A stretch of 64,000 bases of DNA, taken from assembly GCF_000347775.1 (NCBI RefSeq), contig NZ_APAT01000005.1, positions 248,001 through 312,000 on the forward strand. The letters are read 5' to 3'. Of the stretch, positions 17,241-25,863 are shown piece after piece. The number at the start of each line of letters is the position of its first letter. Within the stretch, counting starts at the first letter, position 1. The DNA is from Marinobacter santoriniensis NKSG1. GTDB taxonomy: Bacteria > Pseudomonadota > Gammaproteobacteria > Pseudomonadales > Oleiphilaceae. A model generated the notes under the pieces. The model saw only the letters and a program-made list of their open reading frames with translations. It ran no database searches and had not been told where the DNA came from. Made by a program: the position numbers and the translations under genes.

Positions 17241-18607
17241 CCATGCTTCGTTCAACGCCACTGAAACTCACCAGTACCCTGATTGTTATCTTCACGCTCT
17301 TCACCCTGTCCGGTTTTGGCGCGGCTTACCTGTTTACCCGCGCGTCCGTCGACGAGGAGATCTCGGCGGATCTGGAGCAGACGGTGCAAGCGGTCCGGTC
17401 CGTATCCGAGCAGGACGAGATCGAGGAACGCATCTCCGAAATTGCCGCATCGACCAGCCCGGCAGACATGCTCCTGCGCTACGATGTCCCGGGAAAGCCA
17501 CCGGTCGGGACGCTGCCTGCATCGGTCACTGTCAGGCCCGACAGCATCGTGGAAGGCAACCGCCTGCCGATAGCGGGCGATGCCGCCGCAGGCAGTTATC
17601 TCGCGTGGAAAGGCAGGGTGGGCGATGGCGATCTGACCTTGCTGGTTGGCCGGGATGGCCTCGACGAATTGGGTAATACCTTCGCGCTTGTGCTGCTGTG
17701 GAGCCTCATCCCGGCATTATTGCTGGCGACCGTGACCGGCGGTTTTGTGGCCCGTAAAGCCCGAGACCGGCTGGATGCGATCGAGTCCACCCTGAAACAG
17801 CTGACCTCCGGTCAAAACGCCGCCCGGGTGCCGCTGTCCGGTGATACCGGTGATGACCTTGGCCAGATTGCCACCGCTGTGAATCGCATGGCAGAGGCGC
17901 AGGAGGCATCGATCGAAGCCCTCCGCCAGGTGTCCGCCGACATTGCCCACGATCTCAAGACCCCCATCCAGCGGGTTGCCGTATTGCTCGACCGCCTGGA
18001 TGACGGCACGTTGGATGACGCGGCGCAGAATACCGTCGGAGCGGCCCGGGAAGAAACCGCCCAGATCATAAAGACCTTCCAGACGCTGCTGCAGATTGCC
18101 CAGATGGAGAGCGGCCAGATCCGCTCGACGTTTTCCCCGGTAGACCTCGCCGCCCTTACCCGGGACCTGGCGGAAATGTACGAGCCCGCTGCGTGTGACA
18201 GTGGCCACCGGATCAACGTCGAGGCGGATGATCCGGTGATGGTGACGGGGGACCGCAATCTCCTGGCCCGGCTGATAGCCAACCTCATTGAAAATGCGTT
18301 GCGGCATGCTCCGGGCGGGACCCTGACACTTCGAGTTGTGTCCGGCCCGTCCCCGGAACTCGTGGTGGCCGATGAGGGGCCGGGTATTCCCGCATCAGAG
18401 CGGGAACGGGTCCTGCGGCGGCTATACCGGATGGAGCGGAGCCGTACCAGCGAAGGCAGTGGCCTGGGCCTGAGCCTGGTCGCAGCGATTGCCGATGTTC
18501 ATGACGCGGAACTCACACTGGGCGACGCCGGCCCGGGACTGGAGGTGAGGGTCCGGTTTGGTGCGTCGTCCACTGCCTCGGCCGGTGCCAATCGAATTCC
18601 GGACTGA
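17237..18607 (+). CDS. sensor histidine kinase partner
   Basis: 456-residue membrane kinase. TM1 is at about 11-33, a periplasmic domain covers about 34-155, and TM2 is at about 156-178. HAMP follows, then HisKA with the phospho-acceptor His in DIAHDLKTPIQRV, and a HATPase domain with N-box ENALRHAPGG, G1 DEGPGIP and G2 GSGLGLSLV. The ATG overlaps the regulator stop. The last 109 bp overlap the 3' end of the convergent DMT gene. The periplasmic sensor domain has no motif I recognise. Linkage to mprF suggests sensing of envelope stress, which is inference. Confidence 0.92.
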   Translation: MTMLRSTPLKLTSTLIVIFTLFTLSGFGAAYLFTRASVDEEISADLEQTVQAVRSVSEQDEIEERISEIAASTSPADMLLRYDVPGKPPVGTLPASVTVRPDSIVEGNRLPIAGDAAAGSYLAWKGRVGDGDLTLLVGRDGLDELGNTFALVLLWSLIPALLLATVTGGFVARKARDRLDAIESTLKQLTSGQNAARVPLSGDTGDDLGQIATAVNRMAEAQEASIEALRQVSADIAHDLKTPIQRVAVLLDRLDDGTLDDAAQNTVGAAREETAQIIKTFQTLLQIAQMESGQIRSTFSPVDLAALTRDLAEMYEPAACDSGHRINVEADDPVMVTGDRNLLARLIANLIENALRHAPGGTLTLRVVSGPSPELVVADEGPGIPASERERVLRRLYRMERSRTSEGSGLGLSLVAAIADVHDAELTLGDAGPGLEVRVRFGASSTASAGANRIPD

Positions 18608-19509
18608 ACCCGCCGCAGGAACAGATTGTTCAGGACCAGCGCCGTAATCACCAACAGTGCCCCGATAAGCTCCGTCGCCGAGAACGCATGACCTTTCAGG
18701 GCGCCAATCGTGAACGCCGTGATGGGTACGAAGTTGATGAACAGCACGCCGTTCACCGCCCCCAGCATACGGATGCCGGTATTCCAGCTCAGCACGGCGA
18801 CCACGCCGCCCATGATAATCAGATAGCTCAGGGGTGCGGCGAGATTCACCAGCGTCGTTGCCGAGGGCGTCCGGATGATGCCCGCTGCTGTCAGTGTGAG
18901 GGATATGGACCCCAGGGTGATCACCCCCATGGCGCAGGTGATGGCGGTATAGCGAAGCGGCGACCAGCTCGGAAACCGGGCGCCGCCCATGGTATAGCTC
19001 ACCCAGCATACCGCGCCGGCCAGGAAGAGCAGGTCCCAGTGTGCCTCGCCGCCGGAGAAGGCTTTGACCGGATCACCACCGGTAATCACCAGGAACACGC
19101 CGGAAAAGGCCAGCAGAATCATCATCAGTGTGAACCCGGCAGGGCGGGTGCCCTGGAGGAGCCAGGTCAACAAGACGGTGATCATGGGCATGGTGGCCAT
19201 GATGACAGCGCCATGTTCGGGCCGGGTGTGGGCCAGACCGTTGAAGGCCAGCAGATTGAAACAGGCAAACCCCAGGCTGCCCAGCAGGAACAGGGTCGGT
19301 AACCGGCCTTCTGTCCTTAAACTGCCCTTGCCCTCCCGGGCCAGTAGCAAAGCCAGGAAAATGATCGCAGCGGCACCATAGCGAATCCAGGTCATGTAAT
19401 ACGGGTCCAGAATGGCAAGCGCCGGTTTGGCCACAGGAAACATGCCACCCCACGACATGGTAGCCGCCAGAAGCAGGAGAACGGCAAAAAGGGTTTGACG
19501 CGGATTCAT
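18499..19509 (-). CDS. DMT-family (EamA) transporter
   Basis: 336-residue permease with ten hydrophobic segments in two EamA halves (first half WGGMFPVAKPALA…, second half from about residue 155). By family it exports small metabolites or amino acids. The final ~36 residues (RVQSGIRLAPAEA…) are hydrophilic and low in complexity. They lie where the gene overlaps the convergent kinase gene by 109 bp, so this tail probably arose by stop-codon loss or shift. It is transcribed divergently from a LysR regulator, which may control it. Confidence 0.88.
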   Translation of the reverse strand: MNPRQTLFAVLLLLAATMSWGGMFPVAKPALAILDPYYMTWIRYGAAAIIFLALLLAREGKGSLRTEGRLPTLFLLGSLGFACFNLLAFNGLAHTRPEHGAVIMATMPMITVLLTWLLQGTRPAGFTLMMILLAFSGVFLVITGGDPVKAFSGGEAHWDLLFLAGAVCWVSYTMGGARFPSWSPLRYTAITCAMGVITLGSISLTLTAAGIIRTPSATTLVNLAAPLSYLIIMGGVVAVLSWNTGIRMLGAVNGVLFINFVPITAFTIGALKGHAFSATELIGALLVITALVLNNLFLRRVQSGIRLAPAEAVDDAPNRTLTSSPGPASPSVSSAS

Positions 19510-19604
19510 GAACGGTCCTTCCGGTTGAAGTGAACGGGAGCAATTCAGGGAAGGAAGCTTAACTGTTTCCCAAAAGAAGATAATCTGGCTAAATAGAAAA
19601 TTAT

Positions 19605-19616
19605 TTTTTCGAAAAA
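19605..19616. promoter_or_regulatory. AT-rich palindrome in the DMT/LysR divergent promoter
   Basis: TTTTTCGAAAAA is a perfect 12-bp palindrome 19 bp before the LysR start codon, in a 126-bp divergent gap that is much more AT-rich than its surroundings. LysR regulators often bind near their own promoter, so it may be an autoregulatory site. The classic T-N11-A box is not distinct here. Confidence 0.3.
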
Positions 19617-19635
19617 TTCAGTAATAGGCGCTCTC

Positions 19636-20526
19636 ATGAACCTCGATACCATGGCGATCTTTGCGGCGGTCGTCGAACATGGCAGCTTCTCGGCGGCCTC
19701 CGAGGCGCTGGAGCTCTCTACTCCCGTGGTCAGCAAGCGGATATCCGCCATTGAGCGATCGCTGGGGGCCCGGCTGCTGAACCGGACGACGCGCCGGCTC
19801 AGCCTGACGGAGGCCGGCGAAGTGTTCTACCAGCATTGTGTCCGGGTTGTGGCGGAAGCCCGCGAGGCCGAAGCATCGGTGATGGATCTCAATAACTCAC
19901 CGCGCGGGTTGCTGCGGATTACCGCGCCGGTGAATTTCGGCTCCCATCAGATCGCCGGCCTCTTGCCGGGATTTCTGGAAACCTATCCGGACATCCGGGT
20001 CGAGATGGATCTGAGCGACCGCCAGGTGGATCTGGCGGAAGAGGGGTTCGACCTGGCGATCCGGATTACCCCCAGCCCCCAGCCGAACCTGGCGGCCCGA
20101 CAACTGGCCTCGGCCCGACGAATCCCCTGCGCCGCTCCCGAATACTGGCGGGAACACGGACGGCCTCGCGTACCGGCGGACCTGAAAAAACACAACTGCA
20201 TCGTGTATCGGCCTGTCCCGGCGTTCAATCAGTGGTATTTCCATGGACCGGAAGGCGGGGAGACGGTCCCCGTATCCGGCAACCTGATCGTCAATAATAC
20301 CGAGGCGATGTTGCGGGCTGCCGTCGGAGGCCTGGGGGTGGTCATGCTGACCTCGTTTACCCTGGAACGGTATATGGCGACGGGGCAGCTTGAACCCGTG
20401 CTGGAAGGCTTCGAATCGCCGGACACGGACATCTACGCGTGCTACCTGCCCAACCGGAACCTGTCCACCAAGGTTCGGGTGTTCATCGATTATCTGGTGA
20501 GCCACTACGGATCAGGAATCCACTGA
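19636..20526 (+). CDS. LysR-family transcriptional regulator
   Basis: 296 residues. The N-terminal winged helix (1-60) has AVVEHGSFSAASEALELSTPVVSKRISAIERSLGARLLNRTTRRL, quoted here in part only as its family core, followed by LTEAGEVFYQHC. The substrate-binding domain (about 90-290) has RGLLRITAPVNFG, as in the LysR group that regulates quinone or aldehyde response and small exporters. Its divergent neighbour is the DMT permease, the likely target. It converges with the universal stress protein gene one base after its stop. Confidence 0.9.
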   Translation: MNLDTMAIFAAVVEHGSFSAASEALELSTPVVSKRISAIERSLGARLLNRTTRRLSLTEAGEVFYQHCVRVVAEAREAEASVMDLNNSPRGLLRITAPVNFGSHQIAGLLPGFLETYPDIRVEMDLSDRQVDLAEEGFDLAIRITPSPQPNLAARQLASARRIPCAAPEYWREHGRPRVPADLKKHNCIVYRPVPAFNQWYFHGPEGGETVPVSGNLIVNNTEAMLRAAVGGLGVVMLTSFTLERYMATGQLEPVLEGFESPDTDIYACYLPNRNLSTKVRVFIDYLVSHYGSGIH

Positions 20527-20527
20527 T

Positions 20528-20983
20528 TCAGCGGCGTTGATCGTCCTCCGGATGCAGCGCCACCAGAACACTGCAGTTCGCCTCGTCAATAAGGCGCCGG
20601 CTGAGAGAGCCCTGCCACCAGCGCGCCAGTGGGCTGCGATGTTTATGGCCCACCACGATCAGGTCGGCCTGGATCTTCCTGGCCAGGTGGCTGATCTGTT
20701 CCACAGGCTGTCCGAGGGCGATGTGGCCGTTTGGCTCCCGGATACCCCGATTACGAATCTGTTCCAGGCCTTCGTCCACCAGCCCGGTCAGGTCGGAAAT
20801 TTCGCTATTGGCGATCTCTTCCAGGGCATAGATGCCCTGAGTGAACGCGCAGGACCTGGCCACCTCCATCACTGAAACCAGGTGAACCCCGGCATCACAG
20901 AGAGCCGCCAGTTCAATGCCTTCGGACAGCGCAGTCCGGCCTTCCCGGGAACCGTCGAATGCGAGCACAATGGTCTGGTACAT
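20528..20983 (-). CDS. universal stress protein, UspA family
   Basis: 151-residue single UspA domain. It begins with YQTIVLAFDGSREGRTAL. The nucleotide-binding loop reads VVGHKHRSPLARWWQGSLSRRL, close to G-x2-G-x9-G-S/T, although the second glycine is replaced (GHKH), so ATP binding is uncertain. GGGAG precedes the ATG. It starts 13 bp after the HlyD adaptor gene on the same strand and is the last gene of the efflux operon. A Usp co-expressed with an efflux pump suggests induction under toxic stress (inference). Confidence 0.9.
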   Translation of the reverse strand: MYQTIVLAFDGSREGRTALSEGIELAALCDAGVHLVSVMEVARSCAFTQGIYALEEIANSEISDLTGLVDEGLEQIRNRGIREPNGHIALGQPVEQISHLARKIQADLIVVGHKHRSPLARWWQGSLSRRLIDEANCSVLVALHPEDDQRR

Positions 20984-20996
20984 GGAACTCTCCCTG

Positions 20997-22157
20997 TCAG
21001 TCTGCAGTGCCGGTTTTGCCGGCGTTGTCCCGAATGTCCACGTTCACTACCACCATCATGCCGGGGCTGAGCCGTTTGGTCGGGCCATCGTCGATCTCGA
21101 TGCGCACCGGAATGCGCTGGGTAATCTTGGTGAAATTGCCGGACGGGTTGGGATTGGGCAGCAGGGCAAACTGGTTGGTGGCCGCACTGCCGATGGAGCG
21201 GATATGCCCCCTGAACCGGGTGCCCGGGAGTGCGTCCACCTCAATATCCGCCGGTTGGCCCACCCGCAGGTCGCCGATCTTGGTTTCCTTGATCTTCGCT
21301 TCCACCCAGACATGGCCGGGGCGGTGCATCATCAGGATCGGCTGTCCTGGCGATACGTATTCGCCCGGTTCCACAAAGGTCTTGTCGACTACGCCGTCCT
21401 GTGGGCTACGCACAGTCAGGTCGTCTAGCTGAACCTGCTGATGGTGCAAATCTGCCCGCGCCTCGGAGAGTTTCTGGCGGGTCACCTTCAGCTGTGCCTT
21501 GAGCAGATCCGGATTGGGTACGCTCATCTGCGGCGACGACATCATCCCGATCTGGGCATTGTCGAGAGCCGTCTTGTCGATGGTCACCTGGCGTTTGGCC
21601 CGCTCGTAATCCGCCCGTGCGGAAAGGAAGTTGTAGTAGTCCTCGTCGAGGGTCTGCGCCGACACCGCGCCGGATTTCGACAGATCGCGGGAGCGGTGGT
21701 AAGTCTTCTCCGCTGAATCCAGAACTGCCTTGGCGGCCTTCAGGGTGGACTGGTCGGCCTCCAGTTCGTCCCGGGTTTCACGGATGCCTCCTTTGAGCTG
21801 CTGGCTGGCCAGGGCCAGACGCTGTTCCTGATAGGTCAGCTCCGCTTTCATGCCGGCCACCCTGGCTTTCAGCGAGGTCAGGCGAAGTTGATCCGGCCGA
21901 CTGTACAGCTGCGCCACTGTCGAATCTTTCTGCAGGGAGTCGCCCTGGATCAGCGAAAACTCCGTGAGCCGTCCCGGCAGGCGGCTGCTGACAGTGATTT
22001 CGTTGGTAGCCACCTGGGCGTCGTCCGCGGTGACGTGGGTGTACTGGGTGTAGATCCACTGGCCGATCCAGCCAGCGGCTGCAAGAACCACCACCAGTAC
22101 CGCAACGAGTTTGAGCTTTCCCAGGGGATTGCCCTGGCGAGCGATGTTATCAACCAT
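20997..22157 (-). CDS. HlyD/EmrA-family membrane fusion protein (second system)
   Basis: 386 residues. N-terminal anchor at about 15-37, lipoyl-like segment YTHVTADDAQVATNEITVSS, a long coiled-coil hairpin (about 90-215), then the second lipoyl half and barrel (HVWVEAKIKETKIGDLRVGQ). ATG at 22157 is chosen because it starts one base after the upstream transporter stop, with GGGAAG ahead; the in-frame extension upstream is inside the transporter gene. It is a distant paralogue of the adaptor at 3696-4841, with gene order reversed: transporter first, adaptor second. Confidence 0.9.
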   Translation of the reverse strand: MVDNIARQGNPLGKLKLVAVLVVVLAAAGWIGQWIYTQYTHVTADDAQVATNEITVSSRLPGRLTEFSLIQGDSLQKDSTVAQLYSRPDQLRLTSLKARVAGMKAELTYQEQRLALASQQLKGGIRETRDELEADQSTLKAAKAVLDSAEKTYHRSRDLSKSGAVSAQTLDEDYYNFLSARADYERAKRQVTIDKTALDNAQIGMMSSPQMSVPNPDLLKAQLKVTRQKLSEARADLHHQQVQLDDLTVRSPQDGVVDKTFVEPGEYVSPGQPILMMHRPGHVWVEAKIKETKIGDLRVGQPADIEVDALPGTRFRGHIRSIGSAATNQFALLPNPNPSGNFTKITQRIPVRIEIDDGPTKRLSPGMMVVVNVDIRDNAGKTGTAD

Positions 22158-22158
22158 A

Positions 22159-23739
22159 TCAGTCAGCTTCCCATTTCGGAGAGTCGGTTTCGCCGGACCA
22201 GCCCGACCAGCGGCTGAGCAGGCAGGAGGGAACAACAACCAGTATCAGGCCGGCGACGACGGCCCAGAAGCCGTCCTGATACGCGAAGATGCTGGCCCAC
22301 AGTGCGTCCATGTTGCCCAGTGCCCGAAGTGACGCCGCCTGCTGGTAAACGGCATTGGTTCCGGCCGCTGCATAAGCGCTCTGCAACTGCGAGAGCGCCT
22401 GCATGGCCATGGGGTTGCCGGCGTTGAGACCATCCGTCAGGTGAGCGCTGTGGAACAGGGTGCGCTGGTCCATCAGGGTCACCAGCGTGGCAGTTCCAAA
22501 CGCACCGCCCATTTGCATCGCGAAATTGATCGCGCCGGAGCCGAAACCGATCAGCCTTGGCGGCAGTGACGAAATGGCCCGTGACAGAGTTGGCGGCGGA
22601 AAGGCGGCCATGCCCACGCTGAGCAGGGCCATGGAGACGGCCAGTGACGAAAAGGAGGTAAAGCGGTCCACCTGCGACATCTGATACACGGCGAAAATGG
22701 CGAAGGCCAGGCCGGGCAGTGTCAGGTAGTGCGGTGGCACCCGATCACTGAGTTTGCCCACGATGGGGACCAGGATCGCCAGAACCAGCGTGGACGGAGT
22801 GAAGAGGATGCCTGCTTTCACCGGATCGTAGTGCAGGATGGCCTGCACGAAATTGGGCAGCAGATACATGATGCCGTAAAACGCCCCACCGAACAGAAAG
22901 AGGGATGCCGCGCCCATCAGGAACCCCTTGTTTCGGAAGATCGCCAGATCCAGCAGCGGTTTGTCCACCCGGCGTTCCCACCAGATGAACAGCCCGGCAA
23001 TCAGCATTGAGGCGACGATCAGGCTGATCACCCCATTGCTGTGCCACCCCCAGCGCTGGCCGTTCGACAGGGCCGTGAGCAACGCAAAGATAGCGATAAA
23101 CAGCGAGCCGGCACCGAACCAGTCAAACGGCGGGCGAGGCCCGGAGCTTTCCCGTGGGGGCAGAAAGAAATACGCCATCACGATGGCCGCCATGCAGATG
23201 GGAGGCACGATAAAAAACACGTAGCGCCAGTTGTAGGTTTCCACCAGCCAGCCACCGATCACCGTGGCCAGCGTCAGTGGCAAACCGAGGCTCATGCCGT
23301 ACATGGCGGTGGCCATGCCGCGCTGGTTTGCCGGGAATACGGCGAAGAGGGCTTCAAGGGCGACGGGGCGAATCAGGCCGGTCATGGCGCCCTGAATGAT
23401 GCGGGCTGCAATGATGGCACCCATGCCCGTCGCCAGGCCGCCCATGAACGACGCCGCGATGAAAATCATCAGGACGGTAATGTAGGTTGCGCGCTGGCCA
23501 AAGGCACTGACCAGCCAGGGGGCCACCAGCAGTGCCACCGTGGTGGCAGCAAGAAAACCGGTCGAAAGCCACTGCACCTGGTCGGCACTCATGCCGAACG
23601 CGCCTTTGATGTAGGGCGTGGCAACGTTGACGATGGTGATCGACATGCCCAGCGCCACAAGCCCCAGCAGCACCGTCAGCGACGCCAGCCACTGGTACTT
23701 GGGACCATAGCGCTCGAACAGGATGTCCACTTGTGTCAT
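22159..23739 (-). CDS. DHA2-family MFS efflux transporter (second system)
   Basis: 526-residue transporter with about fourteen membrane segments. TM1 carries TIVNVATPYIKGAF, in place of the usual D-T-T-I-x-N-V-A-L-P pattern: the acidic residue typical of TM1 in EmrB is not present (SITIVNVA). Motif C lies around GMSLGLPLTLATVIGGWL. It heads an operon with the HlyD adaptor and a universal stress protein. The TM1 difference suggests a substrate range or coupling unlike the EmrB-type protein at 4838-6397; substrate unknown. Confidence 0.88.
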   Translation of the reverse strand: MTQVDILFERYGPKYQWLASLTVLLGLVALGMSITIVNVATPYIKGAFGMSADQVQWLSTGFLAATTVALLVAPWLVSAFGQRATYITVLMIFIAASFMGGLATGMGAIIAARIIQGAMTGLIRPVALEALFAVFPANQRGMATAMYGMSLGLPLTLATVIGGWLVETYNWRYVFFIVPPICMAAIVMAYFFLPPRESSGPRPPFDWFGAGSLFIAIFALLTALSNGQRWGWHSNGVISLIVASMLIAGLFIWWERRVDKPLLDLAIFRNKGFLMGAASLFLFGGAFYGIMYLLPNFVQAILHYDPVKAGILFTPSTLVLAILVPIVGKLSDRVPPHYLTLPGLAFAIFAVYQMSQVDRFTSFSSLAVSMALLSVGMAAFPPPTLSRAISSLPPRLIGFGSGAINFAMQMGGAFGTATLVTLMDQRTLFHSAHLTDGLNAGNPMAMQALSQLQSAYAAAGTNAVYQQAASLRALGNMDALWASIFAYQDGFWAVVAGLILVVVPSCLLSRWSGWSGETDSPKWEAD

Positions 23740-23928
23740 GAGACCCCACAGGCTGTTCGAGAGAGAAAGCCTTTCAGTCTATAGCCTGAGAATGATTAGT
23801 AAAACACCTATACGGTGACGGAATCGTAATAGACCATCCCGGATCCGAGAGGGCGATCATGCCCGAAATGACATATTCCGGATTTGCATATAATCTAGGC
23901 ATATCGATATAAGCGGATACACATTTAA

Positions 23929-25704
23929 GTGCGACAGCATTGGCCCGTCCTGTTCCTCCTGATCATTCTGAACCTGACAACCTGCGCTCTGGCGGAATCC
24001 GTTCACGACACAGGGTCAGTGCCGGTCATTGACGCTCAAGCCGACTACCAGGGCGCAATGGTCGACCGGGTAGCCTTCCTCGCTGAACCGGGAAAAGCAC
24101 TCTCCGTTGACGACGTGCAGTCTCTGATTCGCAGCAATCCAGCTGTGCTGAAGCGTCCCGATAACGGGGTGTTGGCCAATGGCATCAATTCCGGGGCGAT
24201 CTGGCTGGTGGCCGATGTTCGCAATCCCACCGATCACACCATTTTACGGCGTGTGTCCGTGGGAACAGGCTGGCTGGAACAGGTCGACTTCTTTTTCCTG
24301 CGCAAAAACCGGTCGCCACAGCATGCGGTTGGCGGCGATCGTATTCCGCTGAATGAGCGCACCCTCGCCAAACGCTTGCCCAGCGCCGATTACCGGTTTC
24401 CGCCCGGCGAGACCCGTCTGTTCCTGAGGGTTGAAACCGCAGACCCCATGTTGGTGTCGCTCTATTTTTCCAGTATTGCCACCAACCACAGCCGAGAGCA
24501 GTCAGAGGCAGTGTTCTACAGCTTCGTCTATGGCGTCATGTTCGCGCTTTCGGCCTATAACCTGATGCTGTTCACCGGCCTTCGTCAGCGGCGTTACCTG
24601 TACTACTCGCTCTATACGGGCAGCTTTGTCGTGATGACGGCGTCCTACAACGGTATTGGAATGGCCCTGCTCTGGCCCGACGCGGTGGCCTGGCAACAAT
24701 GGGCGCCGCCCCTGCTGATGCTGTGTTTCACCAGTTCCGGCCTGGCCTTTGCGACGAACTTCCTGAGCACCCGGGACCACCGACCCTGGCTCCACCGAAC
24801 CATCCAGGCACTCGGTGTGTCTTATTTTGTCCTTTTTGGAGCCTTTTTTGCGCTCGATGAACAGGGACTGGCGCTGCGCCTGGCCTTCCTGGTTGTACCG
24901 ATCTTCAGTGCACTGATGCTCTTAATGGGCGTGTCCAGTTGGGTGAGTGGCAACCGGACGGCACGCTATTTCATGCTGGGGACACTGGTTTCTGCGGTTG
25001 GAGCCTCGATTACGGCCCTGACGGTCGTTGGCATCATTTCCTATACCCAGCTTGGCTACTACGCCGTGGATATCGGCATGGTCGTGGACGCCCTGTTGTT
25101 GATGCTGGCGCTGACGGATCTGGTTCGAAAAAACGAAAAAGCCCGGATGGCGGCCGAGCGAACAGCCCAGATTGATCCGTTGACGGGCCTGAACAATCGA
25201 CGCGGTTTTTTGCCTGTCGCTGAATCACTCTGGAGCCTGATCGCGCGCAAGAACAGGAATATCTGCGTGGCCATGATCGATATCGACCATTTCAAAGCCA
25301 TCAATGATCGCTATGGCCATGCTGCCGGCGACAAGATTTTGAAGAAAGTGGCCGGCGAGCTGGATCACTCCCGGCGCCAGGGCGATCTCCTGGCCCGCTG
25401 GGGCGGCGAGGAATTCACGCTGCTGCTACCGGAAACCGACCAGAAGGAGGCCCTCAAGGTGGCCGAGCGTTTCCGTCACAACATTGAGCAGCTTACCGTC
25501 AATGACCGCGGCAGGGTGATTCGATGCACCATCAGCATCGGTGTCGCCAGCCGCCACTCCGAGCATGTCACTCTGGACCAGGCGATCGCCGTGGCGGATG
25601 AGGAACTCTACCGGGCCAAGATTAAGGGGCGGAACCAGGTCTCTGCCGGCCCGACCTCGGACGACCCCAGGAGCACCCCTGCATCTGCTGAAGACCGCTG
25701 TTAG
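23929..25704 (+). CDS. 7TMR-DISM membrane diguanylate cyclase
   Basis: 591 residues. Signal peptide (1-22), a periplasmic 7TMR-DISM extracellular domain (about 30-185), seven membrane segments (about 190-395), a short linker, then a GGDEF domain with DPLTGLNNRRGF, DIDHFKAINDRYGHAAGD and the active GGEEF loop. It should make cyclic di-GMP in response to a periplasmic ligand. An RxxD inhibitory site is not evident before GGEEF: the residues are GDLLARW. The start is GTG at 23929. TATAAT at 23889-23894 precedes it without a good -35. It is a single-gene unit divergent from the efflux operon. Confidence 0.9.
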   Translation: MRQHWPVLFLLIILNLTTCALAESVHDTGSVPVIDAQADYQGAMVDRVAFLAEPGKALSVDDVQSLIRSNPAVLKRPDNGVLANGINSGAIWLVADVRNPTDHTILRRVSVGTGWLEQVDFFFLRKNRSPQHAVGGDRIPLNERTLAKRLPSADYRFPPGETRLFLRVETADPMLVSLYFSSIATNHSREQSEAVFYSFVYGVMFALSAYNLMLFTGLRQRRYLYYSLYTGSFVVMTASYNGIGMALLWPDAVAWQQWAPPLLMLCFTSSGLAFATNFLSTRDHRPWLHRTIQALGVSYFVLFGAFFALDEQGLALRLAFLVVPIFSALMLLMGVSSWVSGNRTARYFMLGTLVSAVGASITALTVVGIISYTQLGYYAVDIGMVVDALLLMLALTDLVRKNEKARMAAERTAQIDPLTGLNNRRGFLPVAESLWSLIARKNRNICVAMIDIDHFKAINDRYGHAAGDKILKKVAGELDHSRRQGDLLARWGGEEFTLLLPETDQKEALKVAERFRHNIEQLTVNDRGRVIRCTISIGVASRHSEHVTLDQAIAVADEELYRAKIKGRNQVSAGPTSDDPRSTPASAEDRC

Positions 25705-25863
25705 CCGGCCAAAGCCAGCCGATCCCTCAGTTTGCCCGCCAAAAAACATGTCCCCGTTCCGGGATGGACTTCAGCGAACTTCCCGGGGAAGCGCAGTGGG
25801 TTTGTCAATACAGCTTACTGAGTTAGGCTGACTGGAAAATGACCAGCAAGGTGACTCACGACT

